64,000 nucleotides of DNA, from contig NCSJ02000232.1 of the NCBI GenBank assembly GCA_002812745.2, positions 1-64,000 of the forward strand, given 5' to 3'. Each line of letters begins with the position of its first letter. The first letter of the stretch is position 1. The notes under the pieces were generated by a model. The model saw only the letters and a list, made by a program, of their open reading frames with translations. It did no database searches and had not been told where the DNA came from. The DNA is from Scytalidium lignicola (taxonomy: Eukaryota; Ascomycota; Leotiomycetes). Shown in pieces: positions 36,982 to 49,700 of this stretch. The position numbers and the translations under genes are program-made.

Positions 36982-37860
36982 TTAATCGCGTTTCACAACG
37001 ATGGTGTCGTCAGGAACAGGGCCGGAAGCGCCGGCTGCCTTGGACAGACTTTCTAGCAACTCTCCACCTACTTCGTAGATGATATAAGTGGGTAGGACAA
37101 GCCAGGCACCGCTATAATAATGTTAGCAATCTGAGACGGGTGGTATACACTTTTAGAGAACCACTCACTTTGGTATAATCCACATAAATACGAGGTCTAT
37201 AACTGTGTTGTGGCCGATGTTCTCAAAACCAGAGAAGTACTCATTAAGCCCTGAACGGAATCGCGTCAGTAACAGCAAATAAATCTAGCTCAAGGGATAA
37301 AGCTCACAGTATAGGACGGTCTTGCTGAGCGTCATGATAGCCGCAGTGTAGACTACCAAGGCGGCAACAGCTCCATATCGCCCCTCAATTGATCGCTGAG
37401 CGAAGAAACCCCTCGCATCACTACTCCTCTTCGCAGAAGTGCGACCACTGCCCACCCTCTTGCCGTACGCGTACATAATGTACAAATAGTACAAGTACAT
37501 GGCTGACTCGACGGCATTCAAAGCTCCCTGGGCAGCCGTGAACCCATTATGCTCATCGAACGCCTTCCACCCGTAGATGTAATCAATCTTGCCATAGAGC
37601 TCATAGGGAACCCAAAGCGGCCAGTGCAGCGATCCGCCAGGCATGGAATGCGGTCGCAGGAGCACGTAGCCTGTGTCCCATGCGACGAGAGGAAGAGAGA
37701 TGCCGAGCCATACCAGCGTCACGTTGGAGATTTGATGCGCCCATTTCCCGCCTGCTTTGCTGCTGCTCGTGCGCGACGTTAAGCGTGAAGGTGTACTGGT
37801 CCTCGAGGGAGTGAGGTCTGGCTCGGGGAAGTCCTTTGGGTGACCGCGCGTTGAGACCAT
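36982..37860 (-). CDS. EXPERA/emopamil-binding-like multi-pass membrane protein
   Basis: Three exons on the minus strand: 37,860-37,308, 37,250-37,169 and 37,111-36,982, with two 57-nt introns (donors GTGAGC and GTGAGT) and consistent phases. The product is about 254 residues. After a Ser/Thr/Arg-rich N-terminus there are hydrophobic segments at about 47-68 (VTLVWLGISLPLVAWDTGYV), 110-132 (NAVESAMYLYYLYIMYAYG), 165-183 (AALVVYTAAIMTLSKTVLY) and across the exon 2/3 joint (VIDLVFMWIIPNGAWLVLPTY). The arrangement resembles the EXPERA fold of emopamil-binding protein and TMEM97 relatives, which act on or bind sterols in the ER. The catalytic role in this fungal branch is unknown. It shares a 391-bp divergent promoter with the FIT gene. 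Confidence 0.68.
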
Positions 37861-38251
37861 GATGGAGAAATGTGACTGGGACGGTTTGGGTTGTGGATTT
37901 GATTTTTGGTTTAATGAACTGCGTGTTGATGTCGACCGACCAGCGGTTTCTGTGTGAAGATCCCTTCAACAGGGTTCTCTCCGAGGCTGGCACAGCACCT
38001 TATTTTACTACGGTTTGTGGTTGCTTCCAAAGTTCGGGTACTTTGTTCCGCCCAAACCCCAAACTTCCTAAATCGGCTCATCAACGTCATCGCGTGGCTT
38101 GACTTTCATTGCTTCTTTCTGCCACAAAACCGCCTGGCTTCCTTATCGTGTCCTCTTTGCAACATCTCTCAATTGCGTTCCCTCTCACGACCAACAAGAG
38201 TCCCGATTTCATACTTTTGATGTTGCTCATGTGGCACTAATTAAGATTTAA
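37861..38251. promoter_or_regulatory. Shared divergent promoter of the EXPERA-like and FIT genes
   Basis: Only 391 bp separate the two start codons, which face away from each other, so both core promoters must lie here. C/T-rich stretches (around 38,140-38,175) resemble fungal pyrimidine-rich start regions. I could not identify a specific factor site. Confidence 0.5.
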
Positions 38252-39295
38252 ATGGGTTCGGCATCCGCACCACCACGACCTTCGCAGCAAATTCAGAATA
38301 TGTCTTCAGTCGCAGATTCATCTTCTTCCGCGCCCCAAGGAAGCACCACTCCAGCTTCCTCCACGGCATACAAAACGGCATCTCGACGATCTCCATTTAT
38401 TCCTACCACTCTTGAGATCATCCTCCTATCAACTTACCCAGCAACCTTAATACTCGGTTCAATTTACGCTGTCCTCGACCCAGCAGCCCGAACTTCGCCC
38501 TATAATGCGGCAGATCAGTCCTACTTCGCAGACACTGCTCCTTCATACTTCGCCAAAAAGAGCAATGTCTTCAACCAATTCTTCGTGAAGCGCGGCTGGG
38601 CTTGGATCACTATCAGCTTTTTCTACTTCCTCTTCACGCATCCTTCCAACGGCCCTCCTGGATCCTTAGTTCTCACACCACGACGGTTGCGCGGCATCTT
38701 CAGATGGGCATTAATTACATTATGGTGGATATTTGTCACTCAATGGTTCTTTGGGCCGGCGATTATTGATCGTAACTTTATCTTTACTGGTGGCCAATGT
38801 GAGGTGGCTGAGGAAGCAATTAAGGGCAAGGTTAGTATGGATACTGCCAAACAGTTCGTTACTGCAGCGGCATGCAAAATAAGTGGAGGGAAGTGGAGAG
38901 GTGGTCATGACATAAGTGGACATGTATTTCTCCTCGTAATGGGAAGCATGTTCCTACTTGAGGAGGTTCTGCATGTTGTCCTGAGATATCCATGGGTGAG
39001 AGGTGAGAGGACGATTGTCATGCATGATGGCGCGGTGAAAGGGGCAGATGTGGAAGCCAGGGAGGATCCAAACGTCGCAGCTGATGAGTTAATACGATGG
39101 GATTTTGGGGTCAAGTTTGCTATCGGTGTGGTGGCCTTGAGTTGGTTCATGCTGTTTATGACCGCTGTTTATTTCCATTCTGCTTTCGAGCGAATCACCG
39201 GACTTTTTGTTGCGTTGGGTGCAATTATTGTGGTGTATGTTCTACCCCGAGGGGTGCCAGCATTTAGAAGTATTATTGGTATGCCAGGGATATAG
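38252..39295 (+). CDS. scs3: FIT family acyl-CoA diphosphatase / lipid-droplet biogenesis protein
   Basis: An intronless frame of 347 residues. A Ser/Thr/Ala/Pro-rich N-terminus of about 45 residues precedes at least six hydrophobic segments. GGHDISGHVFLLVMGSMFLLEE, with His224, and TAVYFHSAFERITG, with His309, match the two conserved catalytic histidines of FIT2/Scs3 proteins. FIT proteins are ER membrane enzymes that cleave acyl-CoA and are needed for normal lipid-droplet budding and phospholipid homeostasis. A Cys-containing luminal loop (GGQCEVAEE...AAACKISGGKW) precedes the first His, as in fungal Scs3. Length is close to that of yeast Scs3. It is convergent with the Rab5-type gene. Confidence 0.85.
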   Translation: MGSASAPPRPSQQIQNMSSVADSSSSAPQGSTTPASSTAYKTASRRSPFIPTTLEIILLSTYPATLILGSIYAVLDPAARTSPYNAADQSYFADTAPSYFAKKSNVFNQFFVKRGWAWITISFFYFLFTHPSNGPPGSLVLTPRRLRGIFRWALITLWWIFVTQWFFGPAIIDRNFIFTGGQCEVAEEAIKGKVSMDTAKQFVTAAACKISGGKWRGGHDISGHVFLLVMGSMFLLEEVLHVVLRYPWVRGERTIVMHDGAVKGADVEAREDPNVAADELIRWDFGVKFAIGVVALSWFMLFMTAVYFHSAFERITGLFVALGAIIVVYVLPRGVPAFRSIIGMPGI

Positions 39296-39650
39296 ATAGC
39301 TCTAGGAGAGCCATTAGGATCTGAATGTACATTAGTAATGATAAACGAGTCTACACCATACAGTATGTGTCGCTGCCCGGATGAAATGTTCTTCTGCAAT
39401 AAATCTTATTTATTTGATACAGTTATCATATATTAATTCCCAGGAGTGATCCGACTTCTGCCTCCTATATCATATCTGGACTCACGATGAGGAAGTATGG
39501 CATGCTTGACTTCTCAGTGTTGCATAAACAGAGCTATTCACAACAGACCAGTTATAAGAATATAAAAAGTATGAAGACCAATTACTCCCAGATACCCAGA
39601 GTCCAGACCGGAAAAAAAGACAACAGCAATAAAGAGATCACCATAGAATT
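39296..39650. other. Convergent intergenic region
   Basis: About 355 bp between the stop codons of the FIT and Rab5 genes. AT-rich, with probable polyadenylation signals (for example AATAAA-like sequence near 39,400); no gene seen. Confidence 0.5.
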
Positions 39651-40492
39651 CTAACAAGCACAACCCTCCTTAGACGCAGTGTCTCTCGGGCCAGTCAAGT
39701 TGACCCTTGATTGATCCTCTCCCCCTCTTGCACCGGCTACCTGTGACCCACCAGGCATTCGAGCGCCCTTCAAAGACGTCTCAGGGATTGCATTTGCGAT
39801 AGCTTGGAAGACTTCGGTGACGTTGGTACCAAGTTTAGCGCTGGTCTCGAAGAAAAGCAGGCCTTCTTCCTCTGCATATGATTTTGCCTCCTCAGTTGAT
39901 ATCTTTCTTGCGTCGCCGTTGTCATCTTCGCCAGCTGCATCATCCTCTCCATGATCATCCGAGCTGTTACTTCCTCCACCCGCGTTGGTTAAATCGAGCT
40001 TATTTCCTACCAATGCAATAACGATACCAGGGGATGCCTGCTTCTGGAGTTCTGCTACCCAGTGCTTTGCTTTTATAAGTGATGATGGCTTCGTGAGATC
40101 GTATACAACAAGGGCGGATTGAGCGTTTCGATAATACATTGGTGCAAGAGAAGCGAAACGTTCTTGTCCTGCCGTATCCCAAATCTCAAATTTGATCGTC
40201 CGTGTCGGGAGGTTACATTTTTGTGTCAGGAATGCAGCTGCAGTAAATCATCCATTAGTTCAAGAGGAATTTCTTCAATGTTTGAACTGAGTTAGCCCAC
40301 CTCCAATAGTTGGTTCTTTGTTCTCTTGAAAGTCATTGTTCACGAATCTCAGCACTAGAGAGGACTGTACCGCAAATCAGTAAGGGTTCACAGATAGAGA
40401 ACCAAATCATTCATTACCTTTCCTACAGCAGCCTCGCCGAGGAGAACCAGTTTTACACTGCTGCTAGGCTTTGGCGCCGTTGTGTCCGCCAT
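39651..40492 (-). CDS. vps21: Rab5-type small GTPase (Vps21/Ypt51 family)
   Basis: Three exons on the minus strand: 40,492-40,418, 40,364-40,301 and 40,237-39,651 (introns 53 and 63 nt), giving about 241 residues. All Rab G-boxes are present: GEAAVGKSS (P-loop, split by intron 1 after GK), PTIGAAFLTQK (switch I), WDTAGQERF (switch II), GNKLDL and ETSAK. AAFLTQ and [13 protein letters not shown] are Rab5-like. The C-terminus CAC is a double-geranylgeranylation signal. It would act in early-endosome fusion and vacuolar sorting. Unusual is an acidic, Gly/Ser/Asp-rich insertion of about 27 residues directly after NKLDL ([20 protein letters not shown]), longer than in most Rab5 proteins. It shares a 370-bp divergent promoter with KRI1. 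Confidence 0.9.
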
Positions 40493-40862
40493 TTGTATGT
40501 TACCAGGCGCAAGCGGGTTCCCGCGGGTCTACGTGATCACTGGATGAGGAGATTTTAGATACACAATTCTGATAAGTCAGAGAATTATCCGAGCCAAGAT
40601 GAGGCTAGTTAATATCCTGATGGTGCTAAGAAGAGATTCGGAAATCTGGGTATCTTGATGCCTTCGATCAGGTAAATGAAGGAAGCTACAGCATGACGAC
40701 GAGGTCTGTTCCGAAACAGGCTAGCGTTCTTCATGCGGGACGACGCTTGGATATTTTCTGGGAAGCCCGCCAATTTTGCACTAAAGGATTTATTTTAATG
40801 TAGGAAACTTCCTCGAGCTTTTTTGCGCATCACNTTTCCCACTCGCTGCANTTTTTTTTATA
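40493..40862. promoter_or_regulatory. Shared divergent promoter of the Rab5 and KRI1 genes
   Basis: 370 bp separate the two start codons, which face away from each other. Two Ns (40,834 and 40,851) flank homopolymers near the KRI1 start. No specific regulatory site could be assigned. Confidence 0.5.
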
Positions 40863-42894
40863 ATGGCGAAGAGAAAGGCGGACGGATTGAGTGATAACTT
40901 GCTTGTCAATGGTTCTAAAAAAGTAAAACACAATGATTTACTTAAGGTGGAAAAGCCTGGCTTGATGGACGATGATTCTAGTAGCGATTCTGAATCTGGC
41001 GGAGCTCAGTTAAATACGGAATTCAAGATCAATGAAGACTATGCTAGGCGGTTTGAACATAACAAAAAAAGGGAGGAATTACAAAGATGTAAGTCATAAG
41101 TTTCGAGTTCTAAGAAAGCTCTATTAACTTTAACAGTGGAGGAGAAGTTCTCTAACCAGGCGAAACAAAAGAATGGAGAAAGTAATGATGAAGATGAAGA
41201 AAATTCTTCTTCCGATGAGACAGAGGATGACGACGGCTTTCTTGCTACGGAGGCTCTAGATGCGGAAANTTTCAGCTACGCTTCAAGCAATCCGGAACAA
41301 AGACCCCCGAGTTTATGACGAAAAGGTTACATTTTACGCATCAATTGAGGAGGGCGACCATGAAGATTCTTCAGAGAAGAAGAAAGAGAAGCCTATGTAT
41401 TTAAGGGATTACCATCGCGAGAATCTTTTGAAGGGCAACATTGGTGGAGAAGAAGAGCAGGAAGAAGTGCCACTTACCTTTGCTCAAGAACAGGAAGAAC
41501 TGAAGAAAACCCTCGTAAAGGAAATGCATGCTGCGGCTGAAGGTGGATCTGAATCAGACGAGGATGAAGATGGAGGGTTTCTTGTACCCAAATCTGCTCC
41601 TGAAAAGACCGATCAAGGGATACATCCATCTCGAAAACAAAACGTTAAGATTGACCTTGATGTTACTGCTGCTGATAAAGATCCGGAGACTTTTCTTTCA
41701 AATTTCATGGCTGCCCGGGCTTGGGTGCCAGCTGGAGGTAGTCGTTTCCAGCCGTTGGAGTCTGATGATGAAGAGGAGGAGGAACGCATTGAGAAATTCG
41801 AGGCTGCTTATAATCTTCGATTTGAGGATCCCAAAGGCAGCAATGAGGTGCTGAGGTCATATGCCAGAGATGTGGCCGCTGCTAAATCAGTCCGTCGGGA
41901 AGAGTTAAATAGCAGGAAAAAGCAACGAGAAGCTGCTAGAGAGAAGAAGGAGGCTGAAAAGAGAGAACGAGAAGAGGAGCGAGCACGATTTAGAAAGCTA
42001 AAGATTGAAGAGATGGAAGAGAAGCTTAAGAAAATTAAGAAGGCAGCTGGATTGAAGGGAAAGGCCCTCAAGGATGAGGAGTGGACGAAATTCCTCGAGA
42101 ATGACTGGGACGATGAAACCTGGGAAAGGGAGATGAACAAGAAATTCGGCGAAGACTATTACGCTGAGGAGGAGGAGGAAGTCGGCTCGGAGTCAGATAA
42201 TGGCTCAGAGAGGGGAGATGGAGACGAAGCGAAGAACAAGAAAAAGAAGAAAATTAAGAAACCGAAGTGGGATGATGATATTGATATCAAGGATCTAGTA
42301 CCAGAATTTGAGGAAGAAGAAGAGCAACAAAAGAAACCTGTCTTTTCTTTGTCAGATTCCGATATTGATGAAGGAGATAATGGCGAGGATGAAGAAGATA
42401 ATGATGCGCCAACTACCAAGCGGCCTAAGTCAAAGAAAGAACGACAGCAAGAGCAGTCTGCCAAGAAGAAAGCAGCTCGACTTGAGAGGAAGAAGATTGA
42501 AGAGCTCGTGGATAGTAAGATGGATCTCGAACTACCTCTAAATGTCAAGCCGTCGAGTTTCCGCTATAGAGAGACCTCGCCAACTTCGTTTGGGCTCACA
42601 GCAAAGGATATCCTCATGGCTCCTGATGCCTCACTTAATGAGTTCGCTGGTTTGAAGAAGATGGCAACCTTCCGTGACCCGGAGAAGAAGCGTAAAGATA
42701 AGAAGAGGCTTGGGAAGAAGGCTCGTCTGCGGCAGTGGAGAAAGGAGACGTTTGGGAACGAAGATGGCCCGGAGATCATCATTGGAGAGGGCGCTTCAAA
42801 TGAGATGGATATTGATGATGCTCTTGATGCTGTGAAGACAAAGAAGAAGAGGAGGTCAAAAAAGAATAAGAGTAAGACTACTGCTAGTTCATAA
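40863..42894 (+). CDS. KRI1: KRI1-like ribosome-biogenesis protein
   Basis: Two exons, 40,863-41,088 and 41,137-42,894, joined across a 48-nt intron (GTAAGT...TTTAACAG) that restores ELQRLEEKF. The product is about 660 residues, very rich in Lys/Glu/Asp, with long coiled-coil-like charged runs. The central YLRDYHRENLL after EKPM and the C-terminal SFGLTAKDILMAPDASLNEF followed by KKARLRQWRKETFG are typical of KRI1, a nucleolar protein needed for 40S pre-rRNA processing together with Krr1. The N at 41,270 stands in an AAANTTT run and shifts the frame; treating it as superfluous makes the two halves read through (ALDAE to SATLQAIRNKDPRVYDE), so this is an artefact and not a broken gene. The C-terminus is a basic nuclear-targeting tail. 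Confidence 0.88.
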
Positions 42895-43082
42895 GTACCG
42901 GAGTTCGGATTCATGAGTTATACCAAAATGTTATGTTAGGCATTGTTATCATATAGGAAATATGAGATATGATATCTCCTGTAATCCCTTTGAATAGTTA
43001 TGGTGTTCTGGTAGCATAGTTACATATGGTAACTGTACCCGTAATACAGACTGCAAAAAGAAAGAAAAAATACATTTTGTCC

Positions 43083-45568
43083 TTAGATTTCCTTTACGAA
43101 TCCAACTTCAACCAGGCTATCAAAAGGTATGTTCATATCTGCCAACTTGGCTCTACTATTCTCCCTAATCCACAAAAACGCCATCAACGCCACTCTCTTG
43201 AATATGTTGGTACCCTTTCTGATTTTCATCTGTTCCTTTCCTATTATATAGATAAGCTGTGACGAATGAGCTTTGTTAATCACATCAAGCTCTGCCTGTA
43301 CAGCAGGAGTATGCTCTACAGAAGATGCACTAGATGTAGAAGACGTATCTCTTGTTATATATAGGACCAATTGCTCGACAATTAAACGGCCAAGATCAGG
43401 GGTCACGATATTGTCGGTGTAGCCATGACGAATGGTAAGTCTATAGCAGCCAGGAATCGACGTGCGGGTAATAACGTATCTCTCTGCTTCTGGGATCGAG
43501 GGTACTGATAAAGGACGCATGTGGAAGAAAACTATGATTTCAGGCAGAGCACGGAATTTTCTGACGAACTGTGTAAAGACGATGGGAACATCATCTCCCA
43601 CCTTATCGAAGAAGATGCCAACGCCGTTGACTCTAGAGACTAGTTTCCCACCAAAGGCGGTTGTAAGAGAGATATCACCTTCAGCATCAGTTTGTAAAAG
43701 GTGTGAGGGAGCAAAACGGTCTGATGCCTCTGCGGTCCATTGTTGTTCTTTCCCAAAGCGCCAGAGGACGAAAAGAGTAGACAAAATTGCAGCGAGCATG
43801 ATAGTGAACCATGCTCCTGTAGGAACCTTAGTCACGACGGATGACAGATAGACGCCGTCTAGGAGGGCAAACACGAGGAAGAAGAATAAAACAATAAATA
43901 TGTTTATGCGCCAGATGATGATTGCGACAAGCGTGACAAGACAAGTGGTAATAAATGTGACGAAGATAACACAGACACCGTAAGCGTTTCCAAGTCTTGT
44001 TGTCTATTTATGATCATTAGTAGATAAATCCATATGCTCAATGGGCAGAACTTACATTGCTGTATGCCGCTGTAACAATGACAGTGCCAATCATGAGGAG
44101 CCAGTTTGCAAGAGGAATATAAATTTGATTATGGAAGTATTGCGATGTATGCTTGGTACTAAGATGCGGTGCATAAGAGAGCGCCATGACTTGCGAAAGC
44201 AGCTGAAATGATCCTGTAATCATTGCTTGAGATGCGACTATGGCTGCGAGGATAGCAATAACGAGACCAAAATAGAAGGTACCAGGAATGACTGTATTGA
44301 AAAAAGGATTGGTATATGCAGTCCCAGTCACATCGTCTGCTATAAAAGCGGCTTGGCCGATATAAGCCATCAACAATGCTGGATACGCGAAGAATAACCA
44401 GGAGATCTGAATAGCCCTTTTGCTGAAGGCACCTAGATCTGCGAATAGTGCTTCAACACCAGTAAAAGCCAAAAGGAGTCCACCAAGTGATCGCCAGCCG
44501 TCGGTTTTGTTTCGCACTAGATACGATCCGGCGAACCATGGGCTGAAGGCTTTAAGAACAGTGTGATCATGCTTTGCAAGATTGTAAGCTCCGCAACAAA
44601 CGTTGAAGAGGAGCCAGATAATGACTATAGGTGCGAATGAACTCGCAATTTTAGATGTCCCGAAAGGTTGAATAGCAAAGAGTAGGACGAGGATCGCACA
44701 TGAAACACCAACAATAGTGCTACTTGAGATATCTGGGTGAACAACTTCAATGCCTTGAATGGCGCCAAGGACTGATTGAGCAGGTGTGAGAACTCCATCA
44801 CTATGGATTTAGTTAGCATATTGAGAATAAATCTACCATACTATGGTGAGAGTCTGAAACATACGACATGACCATTGACACTCCTAGAACACCAAGAATC
44901 TTGAGAATCACTCTTGCCGCTGCAGAATTCTCAATCATATTTCGGATGCCCTTATTCATGGGTTTCAAATCTCCAGTGAGGTATCGCTCCATTTTCACAG
45001 TCCCTGATACGTTTGGATCACGTCGAACAATGTGGGCATAGCGAGCGAGTAAAGAATACACCGCGAAGGTGCCTCCTTCGCCATCATCATCGGCTGACAA
45101 GATAATGAACATGTATTTGATAGTGATCATCAGTGTCAATGTCCAGATGATGATTGACAGAGCGCCAAGGAGGTCATCGTAGGAAGGCTGGCTTGTGAAA
45201 GTCGATGAAAAAACGTATAATGGGGAAGTCCCAATGTCGCCATATATAGTCCCAGTCGACTGGTACGCGAGCCAGAGGAGCATCCATCCAGAGAATGTCT
45301 AAGTATTTGTTAGTTAATGTAAGGCTAGGATTTCATAGCTCTGGTGGTTTACCTGTTTCTTTTTGTGATTCAGATCTGCATCAGCGATCTGGATAGCTCT
45401 TTCTTCTGCATCATAATCACCCCGCTTTTCAATAGAGGTGTCATAATCTGGTTGTCCAGTTTGATCAGTTACACTCTTGCGAGCAACAGAGATCGTTGCA
45501 CTGGCATGGCTCTTTGCAGGGTTGATCTCGTCGCCAAACCGTATATGTTCAGGCATCTCACCAGCCAT
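43083..45568 (-). CDS. hak1: HAK/KUP/KT-type high-affinity potassium transporter
   Basis: Four exons on the minus strand: 45,568-45,353, 45,298-44,865, 44,800-44,056 and 44,003-43,083 (introns 54, 64 and 52 nt; phases consistent), giving about 771 residues. A hydrophilic N-terminus of about 75 residues precedes the family signature GTIYGDIGTSPLYVF near residues 88-102, then TIKYMFIILSADDDGEGGTF, DGVLTPAQSVLGAIQG and LLLAFTGVEALFADLG, all conserved in KUP/HAK proteins. About 12 membrane spans and a cytosolic C-terminal domain of 250 residues follow. The family carries out proton-coupled or energised uptake of potassium at the plasma membrane. The start at 45,568 (MAGEMPEHIRFG) is chosen because upstream residues are hydrophobic leader-like noise; MPEH a few codons on is possible. 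It is convergent with KRI1, 188 bp apart. Confidence 0.88.
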
Positions 45569-46794
45569 TCTTTGGCTTAATTTGACCCAACTTGCAACTG
45601 GGAAAGAAGAGTATGGTATATAAAAAGCACCTTCGAAAATGAACAGAGAGACAAGAAAGTGCCCAAATTGACAGAAGATGAACAAGATGTGAAAGTCAGT
45701 ACCTACTTATATAGACTTACCACTTCCTCTCTTGATCGTAAAAAGGCTACATTAGGACAATCCGGTCGACAGACAAGCTATTGACCTTGACTAGAGAAAA
45801 ATCATCCACATTACACCCAGAACAGCAGTTCAAAGATGGGTATTAGACAACCAAATCTTCAAAGAATTCATGCCTACCTTCGGTCATCTCACTTATCCTC
45901 GAAACCAGATTCGAGGAGGCCAAAATCCCGCATTGGATAAGGGTTTTTTTTTTCACAGGCCGTGTGTGCTTCGCCTCCCCAGACAGAAAATCCCTCAACC
46001 CCATTTTGATATTTGGTACAGCTGACGATCGACATGGGCGCCATATAGGTGGAACTGTAATACAACACAATACACGTGGGCTTTGTCATGGATTCTAGAC
46101 CGATCCTGCTTCTAAGTACGGTATTATGGTTGCCATAGAGAACATATCAGGACGGGAAACTAGGGTGCGCGTCGGTCAATTGTCTGACATGAGATACAGC
46201 GCCCTTGCAGGAGACAAGCGTCTAGGTCGGACATTTATTTCCAGCAAAGGTATACTTATCCGAAACACGTGCGACATGAACTTTGATGGTGTCAAGAATT
46301 TAATATAAAAGATGGTGTTGGTTGGAGATTATATTAAGTGGTTCACAGATAAACGAAGCTCGCTTGTCCAACTTTGTAGCAGCTCGGGCTTCTTCCTAGA
46401 AAGCTTAATTGAGATCCAATCTAAAAATGAGACCCCTCGAATGCCACAGATTAGTTACTGCTTATATTATTAGGTAAGGCGAGAAAATGGTTAGTGTAGG
46501 TAGGCGGATTGGGTTAGTGAGTTTGGAGCAGAAATCAACAGAAGGTATGGAAGTTGACACGGAAGCGTAATTCATCTACGAAATTGAATATGTACCTGCA
46601 ATTAAGATGTTCATGAAAATTTTTATCCGCCACGCATGGCAATATGAACGGAGGTGTGGTATATACCTTATATACCCATTACANCCCCCCCAGTGGTATA
46701 ATTCACAGAAAATTTCCCAATAGGTCCAACAGTAACACTGAACACTGAACACCTAACACCGCCGTCCTATTCCATAGATGTAACCCATCCAAAA
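45569..46794. other. Intergenic region upstream of the potassium transporter
   Basis: It contains the presumed hak1 promoter and the 3' flank of the Zn2Cys6 gene. No conserved frame, RNA gene or repeat ends seen. There is an N beside a C-run at 46,684. Confidence 0.55.
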
Positions 46795-49700
46795 CTAACC
46801 GCTACCTCCCTGACCATCCAGCCCATTTCCACCATTATTTACGTGCATACCATCCATAGGAAATCCTCCCATAGACCCAAAGTTAGAGAAAATGTCTGCT
46901 TCCTGATTAATCTCAGGTGGTTCCATATTGAACGGCATGAACCAAGCACTGCTAGGTTCAGTTGTGAAGCCTGTCATACCACCCATCTGAAGATCCCAAG
47001 CATTTGTGCTGTCGAGCATATTCTGAGAACTGAGAGAAGAGGGGTCCATGCCGGCATAGGCGCCAAAAACAAGCTGACGATCAAGGTGAGGTAGAATACC
47101 TTGCTGATGCGGAGGTAGGAAGAGGTCAGTATTATAATAGCCCTGGGAGTACATATTTACAGGCACAGCAGGATTTATTTGATTGAATTGGGGTCCTGTT
47201 TGAGCGAGCGGCATCTGCATCTGTGGCTGGGATACAATTTGGGACAGGTCGTCAGGAGTCTCTGGTTGGATAGCGTCAGGTTGGTCTTGCTGGTCTTGCT
47301 GTGATGTCTGAGTCTTCCGTAACTTACGCTGCTTAGCAGGTTTAGCTAGTGCTCTATCCTGTGGTTGAAGTGGTGATAGCGTGTGGAAAAACTCTTCCAC
47401 CGTATGATAGTCTGATTTCTGCTCCAGTACAGCATCATCGCCCTTCTCCTTCTTGACACCAGACGCTGGATCCTCGAACGCAGACTGGGATACACCGTGT
47501 GGGTACCGGTCGAACCAATCTCCATATTGGAATATAGTGTTTGCACCTGGGTTTGGGTTGTTTGAAGGACCTTGCCGTGCTGCATCTGCGCACATCTTGT
47601 ATTGCTCCTTAAGATTCTCAGACATCCAGTGGAACATACCCCAATATCGCTTCATTTTGGATAGATATTTGACATTCGTTGCCAAATTTCTCTTCGAGCT
47701 TGCCTCCATAGCAGAATTTTTTGAAAACACCCCAAATACATGGACGGTGCTTGATAGGAAGGCGCAATACCCGGTGAATGGTGCGACGATAAAGTAAGTC
47801 TCGCCATCTCTGAGCAGTTCCGATATCTTATTTGCTGCTTCGAATGCCTTTGCTCCAGCTTTTGTGACGAAGTCCTTAGGAACATCTTTTGGTGGCCGAC
47901 CTCCTGGTTGTGCAGGCACAGCAAATCGGTTCATAAATAGAATATTCTGCTGAATAGAGATGTGCAAAAATAAAAACTGATTCGCCAAACCCTCAGTGTC
48001 ATGTGTACGGAGGTTTTCAGGCCTATATTTCAGAGAGTCAGGTAACTCATCAGTGAATGACTCTGCCTGTTTTATCAGTTCTGCATAGGTCGATTCGGGA
48101 TGCCACATCGGGTGGGGGTCTAATTCATTGCCTCCTTGATTGAGATAGTTGATTATTCGGCCCCATATTGAAATGGACCGTATCATATATGCCGCTACTC
48201 CCATATTGTCGAGAGCATCTGAGAGACCGCCAGAATCATCGGAAATAGGATATGGGACTTCCCCCCTTAAGTTTTCAGTTGGGCCTGGCATGTCCAATTG
48301 GAAATATTTCTCCCTAATTGGCAGTTGAATTTTAATAGTCTCCTCCTTGATAAAGGTTGGCCTGTCAGTTCCCGATGAATTGAATCTGTCCATGAGAAAG
48401 CAGGCCCACATAGTCCTTCGCCTAATTTCGCGGTCAATAAAGCTCAATTCTGCAGTGCCGTTGTGTTTTAAGGGATCATAGTCAAGGTCTCTGTGTAGCT
48501 GTAGAGCATACGCCATCCGAATTGCTTGACCACCTAGAGCCCAACTTCTACCACCTTGACATGTTCCAAATTCATGCAAGCCGAGAATTATTAAACAGGT
48601 GAGAATAGTAATGTTCGGCCATTCATACCGCTTCATTACAATATCACGAGCCTCAGAGGCCCATTCCTCACCTCTCAAGAAGGCTGGCGCGGAGTTGAGC
48701 TTCGGATGTGTAGAGAAACGTGCAGAAACTGCACAGACGGCAAGAACTAAAACTGGCGGTACAGTACCGGCCCTTTTCACATCGTTAGCCACGCATGAGA
48801 CAGGAGATATAAAAGTAGACAAACCTCAATTTCCTCATAAAGCTCGGCTTGTGCAGAAGGTGATAAGTCTGACCATATACGTTCTCGAAGAAGATTTCTG
48901 CAAGGTGTTCCTGGATATCCTTTGACGGTAAAGCCTCAGCACCTTCAAGCAAAAGTTTTCCTTCTTCAGCTTCTTGAATTAACAGCGAAGTTGGCTTGGT
49001 CCCATTTTCAGCATTTGTAGTCGAGACTGATTTTGACCAGTTGTCCAAATCTTGTCCAAATGCTTCTTCTGCGCCACGCTTTTTGGCTGTCGGTCGAGTT
49101 GGGGTTGTACCAGGAATCGGGGGCTTTACGACAGCTCTGGTAACTGACACCGTAGTATCTTGTTCCTCCTTAGGCACAATCTTGATAATCCTCTCCTCCA
49201 TTCTTTTCAGTCTCTTATCAAGCATTGCCATATAATCTGTACGTGGAGCCGCCTTTCTTGTGGTAACTTTATATACACAAGGTATCCTTGATCGAAGACA
49301 ATGCTTGCATGCAGGCTTTTCTCCAGAGCACCGGATCTTCTTTCTTCGACACGCAATACAAGCCAAAGGTAGTCTCTTACGCTCCTTTCCCGCCTTTGTT
49401 TTTAGCTCACTCCACGGCGGCGGTTGTGCTGCAGTCTTGCCATCCTTTGCTCTGCTTGCTGTATCACTGCTTTCCGTCGCTCTTCCACTATTCACAGAAA
49501 AGTCGTCGGTATATCCGCCATCGATGCCCCCTCCACTTGCGCGGTTGCTACTAGGACTTGCATCTTCGGAGCCACTGACACTACCCTTTCGAGCTTGTAA
49601 AACGGATCCTCCAGCGCTGAAACCTGATCCAGGCACTGGTGTATTGGAAGTGATGGAATTTCGATGACTGGGTGTCGAGTCCTGTCCCGCTAGATTGTAA

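Noticed and set aside
41136..41318. Separate small gene between the KRI1 halves
   Set aside because: It is KRI1 exon 2 before the artefactual N at 41,270.
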